A stretch of DNA of 64,000 nt, taken from NCBI RefSeq assembly GCF_040219215.1, contig NZ_JAVJSX010000034.1, positions 62,001-126,000 of the forward strand. Direction: 5' to 3'. The notes beneath the pieces were generated by a model, which did not search any database, was not told where the DNA came from, and worked only from the letters and a program-made list of their open reading frames with translations. Positions within the stretch are counted from its first letter, which is position 1. Each line of letters opens with the position of its first letter. This stretch comes from Thalassobaculum_A sp040219215 (GTDB taxonomy: Bacteria; Pseudomonadota; Alphaproteobacteria; Thalassobaculales; Thalassobaculaceae). Both the position numbers and the translations under genes were made by a program. Below are positions 32,555 to 40,556 of this stretch, piece by piece.

Positions 32555-33841
32555 TTACCGGCCGACGTTGTTGGGCAGCCACATCGCGAGGTCCGGGTAC
32601 AGAACCAGGACCACGATCATCGCCAGCATCGCCACCACGAACGGAAATGAGCCGATCATCACGTCGCGGATCTGTCCCTTCGTCCGAACGCCCTGCACGA
32701 TGAACAGGTTGAGGCCAACCGGCGGGGTGATCAGCGCGGTCTCCAGCAGCAGCATCATCAGGACGCCGAACCAGATCGGATCGAAGCCCATGGAGATTAC
32801 CACCGGCGTGATGATCGGCACCGTTGCGATCATCATCGACAGGGATTCCATGAACATGCCGAGCACGAGGTAGAGGCCGACGATCATCCACATCGTCTGC
32901 ATCGGGGTCAGACCACTGTCGGTGATCAGCTCGGTCACCTGGCGGCCGATCCCGACCGACGTCACCACAAAGCTGAGGAAGGTCGCGGCGATCAGGATCA
33001 GCATGATCATCGCGGTGGTTCGCATGGTGCCTTCCAGGGCCTCGCGCAGCATCGTCGCGGTCAGGCGTCCCTTCCAGCCGGCCAGCACCAGCGCCATGAG
33101 CACGCCCAAGGCCGCCGACTCGGTCGGGGTGGCCAGCCCGCTGTAGATCGAGCCGATCACCACCACGAAGATGATCAGCGGCGGCCCGAGATCGGGCAGG
33201 GTGCTCCAGCGCTGGCCCCAGCTGATCGCGATCTTGTCGCCACCCCAGGCCGGCCGCCAGACACAGGCGATGATGACGGTGATCATGAAGAACCCGGCGA
33301 GCACCAAGCCGGGAATGATGCCGGCGAGGTACAGCTGCGGGATCGAGGTTTCGGTCAGCGCGCCGTAGACGATCATCACGATGGACGGCGGGATCAGGAT
33401 GCCCAGCGTGCCGCCGGCTGCGATGGTGCCGAGGAACAGCCGCTCGTTGTAGCCGTGCCGCTCGATCTCGCCGACGGCCACCGTCCCGATGGTCGCCGCG
33501 GTGGCGACGCTGGACCCGGAGACCGCGGCGAACAGGGTGCAGGGGCCGATGTTGGAAAGCATCAGCCCGCCGGGCAGCCACGACAGCCACTGGCTCATGG
33601 CGCCGTACATGCGCTCGGCGATGCCGGAGCGCAGCAGCAACTCGCCGAGCAGCACGAACAGCGGGATCGCGAACAGGATGAAGTCGGTCGATACCCCCCA
33701 GCTCATCTCGCCGAGGGCAAGGCGCAGCGGCAGGAACGAGTAGAAGTAGTCGAGGGTCAGGCCAAGCGCGGCGAGCGCGGCGGCGATCGGGATGCTGAGC
33801 GCCAGCAGGCCAATCAGCAGGGCGATGGTGATCCAGATCAT
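32555..33841 (-). CDS. dctM: TRAP transporter large permease (DctM)
   Basis: Sodium-coupled translocation subunit of a tripartite ATP-independent periplasmic transporter. 428 aa with about 12 hydrophobic helices: starts MIWITIALLIGLLALSIPIAAALAALG, includes IPLFVLLGELLLRSGIAERMY, FAAVSGSSVATAATIGTVA, GGTLGILIPPSIVMIVYG and ITPPVGLNLFIVQG, all characteristic of DctM. The start overlaps the dctQ stop (ATGA). Longer in-frame extension upstream runs through dctQ in another frame and is not real. Cargo is set by the DctP protein. Confidence 0.93.
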   Translation of the reverse strand: MIWITIALLIGLLALSIPIAAALAALGLTLDYFYSFLPLRLALGEMSWGVSTDFILFAIPLFVLLGELLLRSGIAERMYGAMSQWLSWLPGGLMLSNIGPCTLFAAVSGSSVATAATIGTVAVGEIERHGYNERLFLGTIAAGGTLGILIPPSIVMIVYGALTETSIPQLYLAGIIPGLVLAGFFMITVIIACVWRPAWGGDKIAISWGQRWSTLPDLGPPLIIFVVVIGSIYSGLATPTESAALGVLMALVLAGWKGRLTATMLREALEGTMRTTAMIMLILIAATFLSFVVTSVGIGRQVTELITDSGLTPMQTMWMIVGLYLVLGMFMESLSMMIATVPIITPVVISMGFDPIWFGVLMMLLLETALITPPVGLNLFIVQGVRTKGQIRDVMIGSFPFVVAMLAMIVVLVLYPDLAMWLPNNVGR

Positions 33842-34437
33842 GGGCGGGCCTCGGTTCCGTCGGCGCGGCGGCGCAGGCTCTCCAGCTCTTCCTCCAGGTC
33901 CTCCTTGCCGGTGCGCGATCCGGCGATGCGCTGCACCGTCGCGATGTCGCCGGTTACGAAGGCGTGGCTGGCGCGGGCCAGCAGCAGCACGATCACCACC
34001 ACGAAATAGACCAGCCCGACCAGCCACAGGAACTGCGGATACAGCAGCGGCGTGGCGATCGGGGTCAGGGCGCGCGAGCCGAACTGGAACGATTGATAGA
34101 ACACGTGCCAGCCCTGCCAGGTCAGAAGGCCGGCAAAGGCCAGCATCACCACCAGACCCAGAATATCGAGCGCGGCACAGATCCGGGTCGGCAGCACCAC
34201 GTAGAGCGAGTCGATGCGGATATGGGCGCGGTCGAGCAGGGCAAGTGCAAAGGCCCAGGACGAGCCGATCGCCAGCACGTAGCCGGACAGCTCGCTGGCC
34301 CCGCCGATCGATAGAACGAACAGCTTGCGAAGCGCGATGTCGACGCCGATCACGACGGCGGCGAGCACCACCAGGGCGCCGCCGCTCCACGCGCCGAAGC
34401 GGGCCAACCGGTGGGCAAGGTCGAGTGTACGGTCCAT
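33838..34437 (-). CDS. dctQ: TRAP transporter small permease (DctQ)
   Basis: Small membrane subunit linking binding protein to DctM. 199 aa with four hydrophobic helices: FGAWSGGALVVLAAVVIGVDIALRK, GYVLAIGSSWAFALALLDRAHIRID (the conserved R-x-H-x-R-x-D segment), LDILGLVVMLAFAGLLTW and FLWLVGLVYFVVVIVLLL. The C-terminal tail is long, charged and probably helical (EDLEEELESLRRR), an addition not needed for the fold. It is coupled to dctM by a 4-nt overlap and separated from dctP by an 89-nt gap with a hairpin. Confidence 0.9.
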   Translation of the reverse strand: MDRTLDLAHRLARFGAWSGGALVVLAAVVIGVDIALRKLFVLSIGGASELSGYVLAIGSSWAFALALLDRAHIRIDSLYVVLPTRICAALDILGLVVMLAFAGLLTWQGWHVFYQSFQFGSRALTPIATPLLYPQFLWLVGLVYFVVVIVLLLARASHAFVTGDIATVQRIAGSRTGKEDLEEELESLRRRADGTEARP

Positions 34438-34481
34438 GGCGTTGCCGGGAAATGAGTGAGGCTAGGGACCAGAATACAGCA

Positions 34482-34512
34482 GTGCCGCCGCCCCACGAAG
34501 GGACGGCGGCAC
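34482..34512 (-). terminator. GC-rich hairpin between dctP and dctQ (attenuator or mRNA stabiliser)
   Basis: GTGCCGCCG (34482-34490) and CGGCGGCAC (34504-34512) form a perfect 9-bp stem with a 13-nt loop, 14 nt after the dctP stop. No T-run follows it in the direction of transcription, so it is not a classical intrinsic terminator. Its position suits the common TRAP arrangement where the binding protein is made in excess over the permeases. Confidence 0.55.
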
Positions 34513-34526
34513 CGTGTCTGTCCGGA

Positions 34527-35591
34527 TCAGAGCTTGTCGAGCGGGATCGTCAGGCCGACGACCTTGCCGACCGTGTCGTTCCACTTCGCGGCGCACTCCT
34601 TGCCGCAGCGCTTGCCCCACTTCACCAGCACCACGTCCTGAACGACCGTGGCGCGCTTGGCCTTGTCGGCGTCGCTGAGCGCCACCAGGGTCATCTTGCC
34701 CTTCTTGCCCAGCGTGCAGGGATCGTTGCCGATGTTGCAGTTGACGCCCTGGTCGGTGGCCTGGCCGCCGATTTCCCAGTTCATGTCCTCAAGCTCGGCG
34801 AACTGCTTGTCGAAGAACGTCTGGACCGCCGGGTCCCAGGACTTCCACGAGGCGTTGTTCACGGCGGTGTAGTAGATCGACCAGCCGACCGGCAGCGGAT
34901 ACAGGTGGGTCGCCACTTCCGGCCAGCCGGCGGTGTTGCCCGACAGGGTGCCGGTCAGGGCGCAGTCGACGACGCCGCGCTGCAGGGCCGGGACGACCTC
35001 GCCGAACGCCATGGTCACCGTGGTGGCGCCGACCGCCGAGACGAAGTCGGATTGGGTCGTGTTGAACACCCGGACCTTCAGGCCCTTCAGATCGTCCAGG
35101 CCGGTGATCGGCTTGTTGCACCAGAACACGATCGGCGGGTTGTTGCCGAGCGCCACCAGGCGGGCGTTGAACTTCTTCTCCATCGCCTCGGCCATCACCG
35201 GCTTCCAGACATCGCACGCCTTGCGGGCGGTCGCGATGTCGGTGGTGATGCCGGCGAGATCGCAGCCCTCGAACACCGGGTCGTCGCCGGCCATCTTGGA
35301 GATGTCGCCGACCCCGGCATCGGCCACCCCGGCCTGGGTCAGACGCAAAAGCGAGAAGTCCTTGATGCCCAGGATGTCCTGGTTGTTGTAGTCGGCGGTG
35401 ACCTGGCCGTTCGAATCCTTGCTGATCTTCTGGGTCCAGAACGGCTTCTCGACCTCCTTGGTCTGCAACAGGGTGCTGTAGTTGCCGAGCACCTTTACGC
35501 TCGTCTTCGGCAACTCCGCCGCCTGGACCGTCATCGCCGCGGTCAGCATGGCGCTTGCCGCAAGCGCGGCCGTCGTCCAACGCATGGTCAT
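34527..35591 (-). CDS. dctP: TRAP transporter substrate-binding protein (DctP)
   Basis: Periplasmic receptor of the TRAP system, 354 aa from the ATG at 35591 (GGAGGG with 6-nt spacing). Signal peptide TAALAASAMLTAAMTVQAAE. Typical elements: LKGLKVRVFNTTQSDFVSAVGATTVTMAFGEVVPALQRGVVDCALTG, which contains the conserved Arg (RVF) that binds a carboxylate in most family members. This suggests an organic acid cargo. Several extra cysteines in the mature part (EGCDLAG, KACDVW, NCNIGNDPC, KRCGKEC) suggest disulfides. Neighbouring genes (CoA-ester lyase, PEP-mutase-like lyase) are consistent with carboxylic acid catabolism but do not identify the ligand. Confidence 0.92.
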   Translation of the reverse strand: MTMRWTTAALAASAMLTAAMTVQAAELPKTSVKVLGNYSTLLQTKEVEKPFWTQKISKDSNGQVTADYNNQDILGIKDFSLLRLTQAGVADAGVGDISKMAGDDPVFEGCDLAGITTDIATARKACDVWKPVMAEAMEKKFNARLVALGNNPPIVFWCNKPITGLDDLKGLKVRVFNTTQSDFVSAVGATTVTMAFGEVVPALQRGVVDCALTGTLSGNTAGWPEVATHLYPLPVGWSIYYTAVNNASWKSWDPAVQTFFDKQFAELEDMNWEIGGQATDQGVNCNIGNDPCTLGKKGKMTLVALSDADKAKRATVVQDVVLVKWGKRCGKECAAKWNDTVGKVVGLTIPLDKL

Positions 35592-35728
35592 GGGTTTCCC
35601 TCCGTTCGTGGATTGTCGTGCGGGACTTCCGGACCGGACGATCACGGTCCCGCTTATGGTGTGATGAAAGGCGTTCGGGCGGGCAGCCAGCCATTGCGCC
35701 GCACCGCCGCGCATCGGCTCGCTGCAAT

Positions 35729-35740
35729 ATTGTATACACA
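35729..35740. promoter_or_regulatory. TGTATACA palindrome upstream of dctP (GntR-type operator candidate)
   Basis: ATTGTATACACA contains the perfect 8-bp palindrome TGTATACA (35731-35738) about 140 nt upstream of the dctP start. GntR-family regulators of the FadR/FCD group recognise sites built on TTGTATACAA. No GntR gene is in this window, so the regulator would be encoded elsewhere. A short palindrome of this length can arise by chance. Confidence 0.35.
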
Positions 35741-35851
35741 GCTTAGCGCGGCCGACCGCCGGCCGATAACCGGCGCGCCGGGCACGGGTGTGTTCGCCGG
35801 CGCGGCGTGATTGAGGCGCGGATCAGGCCACCATGCGATGGACGTGCAGTC

Positions 35852-36709
35852 TCAGGCGGACGCCCGGCCGGCCCGGGCCAGCACCCGATACATGCTGCGC
35901 AGCACCGGCTTCTCCATGAGCTTTCCGTCGACCACCACCAGCCCGCTGTCGGCCTCCTCGAACGCCGTGATGATCTTCCGCGCATAGGCCACTTCGGCCT
36001 CGCTCGGGGTGAACACCGCGTTCAGCACCGGCACCTGCTTGGGGTGGATCGAGCCCTTGCCGGAGAAGCCCAGTTCGGCCGCCGCCTCCGCCTCGGCACG
36101 CATGCCGTCCATGTCGTTCAGGTCGAGGTACGGCACGTCGATCACGTCGACCCCGGCCCCGGCGGCGGCGTGCACCACCCGCGAGCGGGCGTACTGCAGG
36201 GCGGCCCAGCTGTTCCGGCAGCGCAGATCGGCGGCCATGTCGACCCCGCCGAAGAACAGCGCGTCGATCCGATCGCTCGACCGGGCGATGTCCCAGGCGG
36301 CTTCCAGCGCCTCGTTGGTCTCGATGATCACGTGCAGGCGGGCGGCGATCTTGAACTCGTCGAACAGCTCGGCCAGCGCGGTGATCTCGCCCGGCGTCTT
36401 GACCTTCGGCAGCATCAGCGCCGGCGGCGCCTTGGGCGACGACAGGATGGCGTCGATGTCGCGCATGCCGTCGGGGGTACGCGGCGGGTTGATCCGCACC
36501 ATCGCCTCGACCGCGCCGTCCAGCTCGGCCTGCGCGAACCATCCCAGCGTCGCGGCCCTGGCCTCGGCCTTGTGCTGCGGGGCGATCGCGTCCTCCAGGT
36601 CGACGCACATGATGTCGGCCCCGACTTTCAGCGCCTTGGGAAACATCTCCGGCTTGTTGCCGGGCGCGAAGATGAAGCTGCGGCGGGGGCGGACGGCGCG
36701 TTCGGTCAT
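35852..36709 (-). CDS. CoA ester lyase (HpcH/HpaI aldolase/citrate lyase beta family)
   Basis: A 285-aa CitE-like TIM barrel. Start at 36709 with AGGAG 7 nt upstream. Signature segments: RPRRSFIFAPGNKPEMFPKAL, DIMCVDLEDAIAPQHKAEAR (metal-site Glu and Asp), ALMLPKVKTPGEI, LHVIIETNEALEAAWDIARSS, FSGKGSIHPKQVPVLNAVFTPSEAEV. These match malyl-CoA, citramalyl-CoA or similar lyases that split a 3-hydroxyacyl-CoA with a carboxyl group. The TRAP transporter lies directly downstream on the same strand, 260 nt away, with its own signals between. Exact CoA ester unknown. Confidence 0.88.
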   Translation of the reverse strand: MTERAVRPRRSFIFAPGNKPEMFPKALKVGADIMCVDLEDAIAPQHKAEARAATLGWFAQAELDGAVEAMVRINPPRTPDGMRDIDAILSSPKAPPALMLPKVKTPGEITALAELFDEFKIAARLHVIIETNEALEAAWDIARSSDRIDALFFGGVDMAADLRCRNSWAALQYARSRVVHAAAGAGVDVIDVPYLDLNDMDGMRAEAEAAAELGFSGKGSIHPKQVPVLNAVFTPSEAEVAYARKIITAFEEADSGLVVVDGKLMEKPVLRSMYRVLARAGRASA

Positions 36710-36820
36710 GGAGAGGCTCCTGATGGGAGGCGGCATTGAGGCCGACGCGGTCGGGGCGTGTCAATCCAGCACCCCAACCGGCCATTGCCGACCGTCGGCG
36801 ACCGGCCTAACCTCCCGGCC

Positions 36821-38893
36821 ATGCCGCTCGACATCCTCGCCAAACCGACCATCGTCCCGTCCGTCTGTCCGCATGATTGCCCCAGCGCCTGCGCGCTGGA
36901 GGTGGAGCGGATCGACCGCAACACCATCGGCCGGGTGCGCGGCGCCGCGTCCAACGGCTACACCGCGGGCGTGATCTGCGCCAAGGTCGCGCGCTATGCC
37001 GAGCGGGTGCACCACCCGGACCGGCTGAAGAAGCCGCTGCTGCGGGTCGGGCCGAAGGGCTCCGACCAGTTCCGCGAAATCGGCTGGGACGAGGCGCTGG
37101 ACCGGGTCGCCGGTGCGTTCGCGGAAGCTGCCGCCAGGCTGGGGCCGGAGACGGTGTGGCCGTACTATTTCGCCGGCACCATGGGGCTGGTGAATCGCGA
37201 CGGCATCAACCGGCTGCGCAACGTCATGGGCTATTCCGGCCAGGACGCCAACATCTGCACCACCGTGGTCAAGTCCGGATGGATCGCCGGGTCCGGCCGC
37301 GTTGGCGGGCCGAACCCGCTGGAGATGGCGGAATCCGACCTGATCATCATGTGGGGCGGCAACCCGGTCTCCACTCAGGTCAACGTGATGACCCACGTGA
37401 CCCGGGCCCGCAAGGAACGCGGCGCGCATTTCGTGGTGGTCGACCCCTATCGCTCCCCGACCGCCGAGGCCGCCGACGAGCATGTGATGGTTCGGCCCGG
37501 CACCGACGGGGCGGTGGCCTGCGCGATCATGCACGTGCTGTTCCGCGACGGCTTCGCCGACCGGGACTACCTCGATCGATACACCAAGGACCCGGCCGCG
37601 CTCGAGGCGCATCTGGCGACCCGTTCGCCGCAGTGGGCCGAGGCGATCTCCGGCGTGCCGGCGGCGCAGATCGAGGCGCTGGCCAAGCGCTACGGCCGGA
37701 CCGACCGGGCGTTCATCCGGCTCGGCTACGGCTTCGCGCGCTCGCGCAATGGGCCGATGCAGGTGCACGCCGTCGCCTCGATCGCGGCGGTCGGCGGCAA
37801 GTGGCGGCACCGCGGCGGCGGCGCGATGTGGAAGGTCGACGGGTTCTACGCCGTCGACAAGACCCTGATCGAGGCGACCGACCGGGTCCGCCCCGGCACC
37901 CGCGTGCTGGACATGTCGCGGATCGGCCCGGTGCTGACCGGCGAGGACGCCGTGGTGCGCCGGGGACCGCCGGTGACGGCCATGCTGATCCAGAACACCA
38001 ACCCGGTGGCTGTGGCCCCCGACACCCACCGGGTGCTGAAGGGCTTCAACCGCGACGACCTGTTCGTGTGCGTGCACGAGCAGTTCCTGACCGAGACCGC
38101 GCGCCACGCCGACGTGGTGCTGCCGGCCACCACCTTCCTGGAGCATGCCGACATCTACACCGCCGGCGGCCATCCGCACCTGGAGGTACACGACAAGGTC
38201 ATCGACCCGCAGGGCGAGGCCCGCTCCAACCACCAGGTGCAGAACGACCTGCTGCGCCGGCTGGGTGCGTCGCACCCGGCGATGGACATGACCGAGGGCG
38301 AGCTGATCGATGCCACCCTGCGCCGCTCCGGCTATCCCGGCTTCGCCGAGATGGTCGAGCGCAAGTGGCTGGACGTCGCCCCGTCGTTCGAGGAACAGCA
38401 TTTCCTGAACGGATTCCCGACCAAATCCGGCAAGTTCGAGTTCGCCGCCGACTGGGAGGCTGTCGGCCCGCTCGGCAAGGGCGTCCCGGCGCTGCCGGAC
38501 CATGTCGACATCATCGACCGGGCAACCGCGGAGCGGCCGTACCGGATGGTGACCGCGCCGGCCCGCAACTACCTGAACACCTCGTTCACCGAGACCCCGA
38601 CCAGCCGCAAGCGCGAGGGACGGCCGACCGTGATGGTCCACCCCGACACCGCCGCCGAACTCGGCTTCGGCGAGGGCGAGCGGGTGCGCCTCGGCAACGA
38701 GCAGGGCTCGGTGGTGGTGCACGCCAAGCTGTTCGACGGGGTGCAGCCGACCACGGTGATCGTGGAATCGGTCTGGCCGAACGCCGCGTTCGAGGAAGGC
38801 ATCGGCATCAACGCCCTGACCAGCGCCGACTCGCCGCCGCCGTCCGGTGGTGCTGTGTTCCACGACACCGCGGTGTGGATGCGCAAGGCGTAG
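36821..38893 (+). CDS. Molybdopterin-dependent oxidoreductase
   Basis: A 690-aa member of the DMSO-reductase superfamily. The N-terminus holds a 4Fe-4S motif, CPHDCPSAC with a fourth cysteine in GVICAK. Molybdopterin-binding segments follow: LIIMWGGNPVSTQVN, FVVVDPYRSPTAEAADEHV, LIQNTNPVAVAPD, DVVLPATTFLEHADIYTAGG, and the C-terminal MopB-binding domain APARNYLNTSFTETPTSRKREG, ALTSADSPPPSGGAVFHDTAVWM. No Tat signal, so it should be cytoplasmic. It has no small subunit or membrane anchor nearby. The ATG at 36821 fits the family N-terminus; another ATG 21 codons upstream is less likely. Substrate unknown. Confidence 0.87.
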   Translation: MPLDILAKPTIVPSVCPHDCPSACALEVERIDRNTIGRVRGAASNGYTAGVICAKVARYAERVHHPDRLKKPLLRVGPKGSDQFREIGWDEALDRVAGAFAEAAARLGPETVWPYYFAGTMGLVNRDGINRLRNVMGYSGQDANICTTVVKSGWIAGSGRVGGPNPLEMAESDLIIMWGGNPVSTQVNVMTHVTRARKERGAHFVVVDPYRSPTAEAADEHVMVRPGTDGAVACAIMHVLFRDGFADRDYLDRYTKDPAALEAHLATRSPQWAEAISGVPAAQIEALAKRYGRTDRAFIRLGYGFARSRNGPMQVHAVASIAAVGGKWRHRGGGAMWKVDGFYAVDKTLIEATDRVRPGTRVLDMSRIGPVLTGEDAVVRRGPPVTAMLIQNTNPVAVAPDTHRVLKGFNRDDLFVCVHEQFLTETARHADVVLPATTFLEHADIYTAGGHPHLEVHDKVIDPQGEARSNHQVQNDLLRRLGASHPAMDMTEGELIDATLRRSGYPGFAEMVERKWLDVAPSFEEQHFLNGFPTKSGKFEFAADWEAVGPLGKGVPALPDHVDIIDRATAERPYRMVTAPARNYLNTSFTETPTSRKREGRPTVMVHPDTAAELGFGEGERVRLGNEQGSVVVHAKLFDGVQPTTVIVESVWPNAAFEEGIGINALTSADSPPPSGGAVFHDTAVWMRKA

Positions 38894-38899
38894 GGTCGG

Positions 38900-39472
38900 C
38901 TACCGCACCTTGGCGTAGGCCAGGCAGTCGCGCGGGTCGGGCGAGACGTTCGGTGCGACGTGCCAGCGTCTCAGCCGGCCTTCATAGGTCATCCCGGCCT
39001 TCTCCATGACCCGCGCCGATGCCGGATTCTCGGCGTCGCAGAAAGCCCAGGCCCGCCAGATCCCGGGCTGCTCCAGAGCGAGATCGACCAGCGCCGCCAG
39101 CGCACGGCTGGCGTGGCCGCGGCCCCACCGGTCCTTCGCCATGGCGTAGCCGAAGGCGACGTGAAAGCTGTCGACGCGCGCTGATGCGACGCCGAACGGA
39201 ATCGGATCACCGGGTTCGCTCAGCGCGTAGGTGAACTCCCGCCCGGCGTCCCAGTGCTGCTCCATCAGGGCACAGAACGCGACCGCCTCTTCGACCGACT
39301 GATGGGTCTTGAACGTCAGCCAGCGGGTAACCTCCGGATCGGCCGCGTAGCGGGCGAACACCGCGTCGGCGTCGGACACCCGCAGCCGGCGCAGGATTGT
39401 CGGCCCAAGGTCCAAGGTCTCGGGGAAGCCGATTTCGGTGGTGCGCCGGGTCCGTTCCAGCGGCCCGGTCAT
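38900..39472 (-). CDS. GNAT family N-acetyltransferase (RimJ/RimL-like)
   Basis: A 190-aa acyltransferase. The acetyl-CoA pyrophosphate loop is visible as DRWGRGHASRAL (R-x-x-G-x-G/A), preceded by VAFGYAMAKDRWG and followed by IWRAWAFCDAENPASARVMEKAGMTYEG, the ribosomal-protein acetyltransferase-type ending. These enzymes acetylate protein N-termini, amino acids or antibiotics; nothing here narrows it down. The start overlaps the stop of the cupin gene upstream (ATGA), so it is the second gene of a two-gene operon, convergent with the molybdopterin enzyme. Confidence 0.85.
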   Translation of the reverse strand: MTGPLERTRRTTEIGFPETLDLGPTILRRLRVSDADAVFARYAADPEVTRWLTFKTHQSVEEAVAFCALMEQHWDAGREFTYALSEPGDPIPFGVASARVDSFHVAFGYAMAKDRWGRGHASRALAALVDLALEQPGIWRAWAFCDAENPASARVMEKAGMTYEGRLRRWHVAPNVSPDPRDCLAYAKVR

Positions 39473-40434
39473 TCGGCGAACGCGAAGCCCATGGTGCGGG
39501 CGTGATAGTGCCAGCCGCCGTCCTGGACGATCAGGAAGCGCGCCAGGCGGTCGCCGCCGTTGTGGTGGCTGTGCACCTCGCCCGGCGGGGTGATCATGGT
39601 GGCCAGAGGCGACCAGTCGATGCGTTCGCCGTCGATCATCGAGAAGCAGGAATCGCCGTCCAGGCACAGGGTGATGGCGGCGGCGTTGTGGCGGTGGGCG
39701 CGCTGGTGGGTGCCGGGTGCAAGGGTGTTCAGCGCCAGTGTCAGAGACGGCATGGCGTTGCGGCTGTCGGCGGTGCGCTCGGCCGAGAAGATCAGGGCAA
39801 CGCCGGCCTGGCCGGCCTGCTCCGGCAGCGCCTGCAGCACTGCGACCTGCCGGGTGATTTCGGCGGCGGTGTAGTGCACCGGGTCGACCGGCGCCTTCCC
39901 CGGGATTGGCGGGTTCAGTCCCTCGAACACCAGCGCCGGTTCGTTGGTGACGCTCCACAGCACGGCGGGAGCGCCGGACGCCGCGCGGTGTTCAACCACG
40001 TGGCCGCCGGGCAGGACCATGACGTCGCCCGGACCCCAGGCGATGGTCTCGCCGCCCACGGTGGTCTCACCGGAGCCGGCCAGCACGCAGTGGATCTCGC
40101 CGCTGGCCCGGAACCGGGTGACCAGGATGTCGCCGGCGTCGATCCGCAGGTAATGCGCCAGCACCAGCGGGGTGGTGGCGGCGAAGCGGCAGTCGAATGC
40201 CGCCGACTGGTCCAGGGGGTGGCAGCCGCTCGGCGCTCCGTCGGCGAACGCGGCGTCGCGCTCGGCCTCGAAACGCGCCCTCGGCACCGCGGCGAGCTTG
40301 AGGTTGAACGCATTGCCGGAGTTGAAGAACCGGGCCCGGCGCTGGGCTGCGGTGGCGGCTTCGATCGGGGGGTCGCCGTCGAGCGTTCCGGCGGGACGGG
40401 GGGCGGTGCGGGGCGCGGCGGCGGGTGCGGACAT
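39469..40434 (-). CDS. Double-cupin protein, gentisate 1,2-dioxygenase-like
   Basis: From the ATG at 40434 (GGGAGA upstream) the protein is 321 aa. Two cupin barrels are apparent: one around ASGEIHCVLAGSGETTVGGE and GDVMVLPGGHVVEHR, the other around HQRAHRHNAAAITLCLDGDSCF and PLATMITPPGEVHSHHNGGD. Histidine pairs in the C-terminal barrel could bind Fe(II). The double-cupin layout resembles gentisate dioxygenases, but ring-cleavage neighbours are missing. Coupled to a GNAT acetyltransferase gene. Predicted as a metal-dependent oxygenase or a sensor domain; substrate unknown. Confidence 0.72.
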   Translation of the reverse strand: MSAPAAAPRTAPRPAGTLDGDPPIEAATAAQRRARFFNSGNAFNLKLAAVPRARFEAERDAAFADGAPSGCHPLDQSAAFDCRFAATTPLVLAHYLRIDAGDILVTRFRASGEIHCVLAGSGETTVGGETIAWGPGDVMVLPGGHVVEHRAASGAPAVLWSVTNEPALVFEGLNPPIPGKAPVDPVHYTAAEITRQVAVLQALPEQAGQAGVALIFSAERTADSRNAMPSLTLALNTLAPGTHQRAHRHNAAAITLCLDGDSCFSMIDGERIDWSPLATMITPPGEVHSHHNGGDRLARFLIVQDGGWHYHARTMGFAFAE

Positions 40435-40556
40435 CGCAGATCTCCCTCGAGTTTTGTCCACCCTAACGCAGGGCGACCGGGGTCGTCGCCCGAAACCCGT
40501 GTTGCAGCGCAGCATTATCCGTCCTATACCCAAGGCAAGCTTTTCCGGACTTTTCC

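Noticed and set aside
36761..38863. A 700-codon open frame antisense to the molybdopterin oxidoreductase
   Set aside because: Composition is His/Gly/Arg-rich and it lacks motifs; the plus-strand protein has clear family signatures.
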